From: an uncultured Bacillota bacterium
GTDB lineage: Bacteria > Bacillota > Clostridia > Christensenellales > QAND01
Assembly: GCA_905188085.1 (NCBI GenBank)
Contig: CAJJKN010000002.1
Location: 124,001-188,000, forward strand
Reading direction: 5' to 3'
Length of the DNA stretch: 64,000 nucleotides
Shown: positions 61,145-64,000 of the stretch, one piece after another
How the letters are laid out: the number at the start of each line of letters is the position of its first letter
Position numbering within the stretch: the stretch's first letter is position 1
The notes under the pieces: model-generated
Seen by the model: the letters and a program-made list of their open reading frames with translations, nothing else
Told to the model about the DNA's origin: nothing
Databases searched by the model: none
Position numbers and translations under genes: made by a program

Positions 61145-63253
61145 ATGGAACAAAGAGTATTTACCACACAGGTGGCGGGCAGAACGCTCAGCATCGAAAC
61201 TGGGAAATATGCCCAGCAGGCCGGTGGATCCTGCATTGTCCGCTGCGGCGATACGGCAGTATTGGTGACCGCTACGGCAAGCGCAAAGCCGCGGGACGGC
61301 ATTGATTTTTTCCCGCTGAGCTGTGAATTTGAAGAGAAGATGTATGCGGTAGGGAAAATTCCCGGCGGCTTTATCAAGCGCGAAGGCCGCCCGTCTGAAA
61401 AGGCGGTTTTGACCAGCCGGCTGATTGACCGCCCGCTGCGCCCGCTGTTTCCCAAAGGATATAGAAATGATGTGCAGGTAATTGCGACGGTGTTGTCCGT
61501 AGATCAGGACATTCCGCCGGCAGTATATGCCATGATCGGGTCTTCCGTGGCGCTGTCTATCAGCGACATTCCGTTTGCAGGCCCCACGGCCGCTGTTGTG
61601 GTGGGCATGGTAGACGGAAAATATATCATTAACCCGACGCTGGAAGAGATGGAAAATTCCAGATTGAATTTGACAGTGGCGGGCACCAAAGACGCCGTGA
61701 TGATGGTGGAAGCCGGGGCCAAAGAGCTTTCCGAAGACGAAATGCTGGAAGCGATTTTGCAGGCGCATGAAGAAATTAAAAAGATCTGTGCGTTTATTTC
61801 GGATATCCAGGCGGAAATCGGGGAAGAAAAGCAGGTATTGGCGCCGGTGGAACACGATGAAGCGTTTGACCAGATGGTAACCGACGCGGTAAAAGACAGA
61901 GTGGAATGGTCTTTGGATACGTTTGAACGCTATGAACGCGAAGCCAGACAGGACCAGATTAAACAGGAAGCGATTGAAAAATTCGGCGAAGAAGATCCCG
62001 AGAAGATCAAACGCATTGACGAGATTATTTATGATTTGACAAAACAGGTGGTGCGCCGCAAAATTACGCAGGACGGCGTGCGCCCGGACGGACGTAAGAC
62101 AACGGAAGTGCGCCCGATTTGGAGCGAAGTTGGCATTTTGAAACGCCCGCACGGTTCCGGTGTGTTCACGCGCGGACAAACGCAGGTTATGACGATTTTG
62201 ACCCTGGGCTCCATGAGCGAAGTGCAGGCGTTGGACGGCTTGTCCCCGGAACATTGCAAGCGCTATATGCATCAATACAACATGCCGCCGTATTCCGTGG
62301 GCGAAACGCGGATGATGCGCGGCCCGGGACGCCGCGAAATCGGCCATGGCGCGTTGGCAGAGCGTGCGTTGGAGCCGATGATTCCGGACGAAGAGACCTT
62401 CCCGTATGCGCTGCGTTTGGTCAGCGAAGTTATCAGCAGCAACGGCAGCACCTCTATGGCGAGCGTATGCGCCTCCACACTGGCGTTGATGGATGGCGGC
62501 GTGCCGATTAAAAAGCCGGTAGCAGGCGTGGCCATGGGATTGATTAAAGATACCGAAAACGACACGGTTACGGTGTTGACGGATATTCAGGGCCTAGAAG
62601 ACTTTTTGGGCGATATGGACTTTAAGGTGGCCGGCACCAAAGACGGCATTACCGCTATTCAGATGGATATCAAGATCAAAGGCATTGACCGCGAGATTTT
62701 GACCCGTGCTTTGGCCCAGGCCAAGGAAGGCAGAATGCACATTTTGGGCAAGATGCTGGAAACCATTGCGCAGCCGAGAGAACAGCTGTCTGAATATGCG
62801 CCGAAAATCGTATGCTTTACCATCAATCCGGAGAAGATCGGCGAAGTGGTGGGCCCGCGTGGAAAAACGATCAACAAGATCATTGCGGAAACCGGCGTAA
62901 CCATTGACATTGAAGATGACGGCAAAGTATTTATCTGCACGCCGGATCAGGAAGCGGCTGATCAGGCGCGCAAAATGATCGAAGGCATCGTAAAAGAGAT
63001 TGAAGTGGGCGAAGTATACCTGGGCAAGGTGGTTCGCATTATGCCGTTTGGCGCGTTTGTGGAATTGTTGCCCGGGAAAGACGGAATGGTTCACATTTCC
63101 AAACTGGCGCGCGAGCGGGTAGAAAAGGTGGAAGATGTGGTGAATATCGGCGACGATATTCTGGTAAAAGTCATTGAAATTGACGATAAGGGCCGCATCA
63201 ACCTGACCCGCAAAGACTTGCTGCCGCCGGAACCGAAAAAGGAAAACAAATAA
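61145..63253 (+). CDS. pnp: Polyribonucleotide nucleotidyltransferase
   Basis: PNPase degrades RNA phosphorolytically from the 3' end. The 702-residue protein has two RNase PH domains (GGFIKREGRPSEKAVL in the first, SNGSTSMASVC and DFKVAGTKDGITAIQMDIK in the second), a KH domain (EVVGPRGKTINKIIAETG) and an S1 domain (GKVVRIMPFGAFVELLPGKDGMVHIS). ATG 61145 matches the family start; ATG 61118 and earlier codons in the same frame add a basic stretch that is not conserved. An aaggag site lies upstream. Confidence 0.97.
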   Translation: MEQRVFTTQVAGRTLSIETGKYAQQAGGSCIVRCGDTAVLVTATASAKPRDGIDFFPLSCEFEEKMYAVGKIPGGFIKREGRPSEKAVLTSRLIDRPLRPLFPKGYRNDVQVIATVLSVDQDIPPAVYAMIGSSVALSISDIPFAGPTAAVVVGMVDGKYIINPTLEEMENSRLNLTVAGTKDAVMMVEAGAKELSEDEMLEAILQAHEEIKKICAFISDIQAEIGEEKQVLAPVEHDEAFDQMVTDAVKDRVEWSLDTFERYEREARQDQIKQEAIEKFGEEDPEKIKRIDEIIYDLTKQVVRRKITQDGVRPDGRKTTEVRPIWSEVGILKRPHGSGVFTRGQTQVMTILTLGSMSEVQALDGLSPEHCKRYMHQYNMPPYSVGETRMMRGPGRREIGHGALAERALEPMIPDEETFPYALRLVSEVISSNGSTSMASVCASTLALMDGGVPIKKPVAGVAMGLIKDTENDTVTVLTDIQGLEDFLGDMDFKVAGTKDGITAIQMDIKIKGIDREILTRALAQAKEGRMHILGKMLETIAQPREQLSEYAPKIVCFTINPEKIGEVVGPRGKTINKIIAETGVTIDIEDDGKVFICTPDQEAADQARKMIEGIVKEIEVGEVYLGKVVRIMPFGAFVELLPGKDGMVHISKLARERVEKVEDVVNIGDDILVKVIEIDDKGRINLTRKDLLPPEPKKENK

Positions 63254-63261
63254 GATAAATG

Positions 63262-63292
63262 AAGGGATCGCAAAAGCGGTCCTTTTTTCTTT
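63262..63292 (+). terminator. Terminator after pnp
   Basis: AAGGGATCGC/GCGGTCCTTT (63262-63271, 63276-63285) pairs with two G-U pairs around AAAA, then a T tract. Confidence 0.85.
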
Positions 63293-63679
63293 GCGAAAAT
63301 ATGGGCCGATGGATGGTAAAAAACGGGAACAAAGAAAACAGCAGAGCAAACGCATGGAAGATATGGAAACACCGGGCAGGCAGCATGAGCGTGGCGGAAA
63401 GGATGGATAGGGGGAAACCCGGTAAACAGAATTGAAAAAGGAGCAAAAACGTTAACCAAAAATATTTATGGGAATACAATCAAAACAAAAGCGACAGAGA
63501 AAACAGAAACGCCGGTTTGCAAACGGGAATGAAAAAGAACGACACAACGCAACGAATGGCGGATGGGCAGCTGTTGAATAAGCCAAAGACTTCGCGGAAA
63601 AAATGGATGTATGCTTCGGTTTAAAATTACGGACAAGTTTTTTCCTCGCCCCGCATATACCTAAGACGAGGTGGTGCAA
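63293..63679. other. Non-coding gap before the deacetylase-like gene
   Basis: About 385 A/G-rich bases with no supported gene on either strand. It should contain the promoter of the next gene. I see no good sigma-A pair; CATATAC at about 63653 resembles a sporulation-sigma -10 box, but no matching -35 is clear. Confidence 0.4.
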
Positions 63680-64000
63680 ATGAAGAATAGAGCGAGAAGA
63701 TATTTTGCCGTGAATTTTGTATTGCTGCTGATGATCGTGTGTATCTATCTGGCAACCAATGCGGCCATGCTACAAAACGTTTTTGCGCAGGTAGGGCAGG
63801 CGCCGATCTATAAAGGCCAGAAAAGCACGGTGACGTTGGTAATCAGCGCGGAAAGTGATTTTGAAAATGCCGTTATGGCAGGCCGGTATGCCAAAGAAAA
63901 GGGATTGGTTTTGACCATCGGCTTTACGGCGGAACAGATGCAAACAAAGCCGGGGGAAATAAAAAAACTCAGCGCAATGGGACATGAGATTATTTTACAG
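63680..64000 (+). CDS. Polysaccharide deacetylase-like protein, N-terminal part (3' truncated)
   Basis: The first 107 codons of a gene that runs off the window. The product has an N-terminal membrane anchor or signal peptide (about 8-30), then an extracytoplasmic start with a beta strand and helix pattern (VTLVISAESDFENAVMA, LVLTIGFTAEQ, MGHEIILQ) that resembles the NodB-type polysaccharide deacetylase fold. In Bacillus pnp is followed by ylxY, a sporulation-linked deacetylase-like gene, so the position fits. The visible part does not contain the metal ligands, so activity cannot be judged. The ribosome site is gaggtgg. Confidence 0.55.
   Translation, partial: MKNRARRYFAVNFVLLLMIVCIYLATNAAMLQNVFAQVGQAPIYKGQKSTVTLVISAESDFENAVMAGRYAKEKGLVLTIGFTAEQMQTKPGEIKKLSAMGHEIILQ

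Overview
The window looks like a 64 kb stretch of chromosome from a spore-forming, Gram-positive anaerobe of the class Clostridia. The evidence is a type PolC replicative polymerase, the SpoIVFA/SpoIVFB pair, Rnf-type ferredoxin modules, a CIRCE-controlled groESL operon, and housekeeping gene order typical of Firmicutes (mreBCD-pbp2-rodA; frr-uppS-cdsA-dxr-rseP-ispG-polC; rimP-nusA-ylxR-ylxQ-infB-rbfA-nrnA-truB-ribF; rpsO-pnp). Genus or species cannot be fixed from sequence inspection alone. Strong AGGAGG-like ribosome sites, TTG/GTG starts and 4-base stop/start overlaps are frequent.

Layout. 1-1137: end of an rnfB-like gene, then maf. 1571-7803: cell-elongation cluster mreB, mreC, mreD, PBP2, rodA. 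7905-9593: SpoIVFA-like and SpoIVFB-like proteins. 9652-14399: radical SAM protein (TIGR03960 type), DUF2344 partner, RNase E/G, then rplU and rpmA behind a near-consensus promoter and a structured leader. 14534-22439: larE-larB-larC for the nickel-pincer nucleotide cofactor, running straight into purE-purM-purN-purH-purD. 22662-23189: a DUF4364 gene on the minus strand. 23311-23688: tRNA-Val, a probable 6S RNA directly behind it, and tRNA-Gln.

23.7-31.1 kb, between tRNA-Gln and tRNA-Glu, is an AT-richer accessory segment: a decayed gene, a small secreted helical protein, an OmpR-type two-component system, and a DUF4358 lipoprotein-MBOAT-DHHW set that looks like a cell-surface polymer acylation module. 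31.5-32.9 kb holds two adjacent pseudogenes, a YoaP-type GNAT acetyltransferase and an isoprenylcysteine methyltransferase-like protein. Then come a minus-strand lipoprotein, lgt, nicotinate phosphoribosyltransferase, a DivIVA-like coiled-coil protein, a yjdF gene with a probable yjdF riboswitch, and a dCMP deaminase. From 38.9 kb the region is core again: groESL, a DMT transporter, ribosome recycling with isoprenoid and phospholipid synthesis and polC, the nusA-infB operon, rpsO-pnp, and the start of a polysaccharide-deacetylase-like gene.

The items most worth a second look are the 6S RNA gene abutting tRNA-Val; the yjdF riboswitch-gene pair; RibF reduced to its FAD-synthetase half with a phosphatase gene fused onto its stop codon; an L27 without the cleavable Firmicutes leader and no prp gene; the Lar-purine operon with a 33-histidine tract in LarC; and the envelope-sensing/acylation island.
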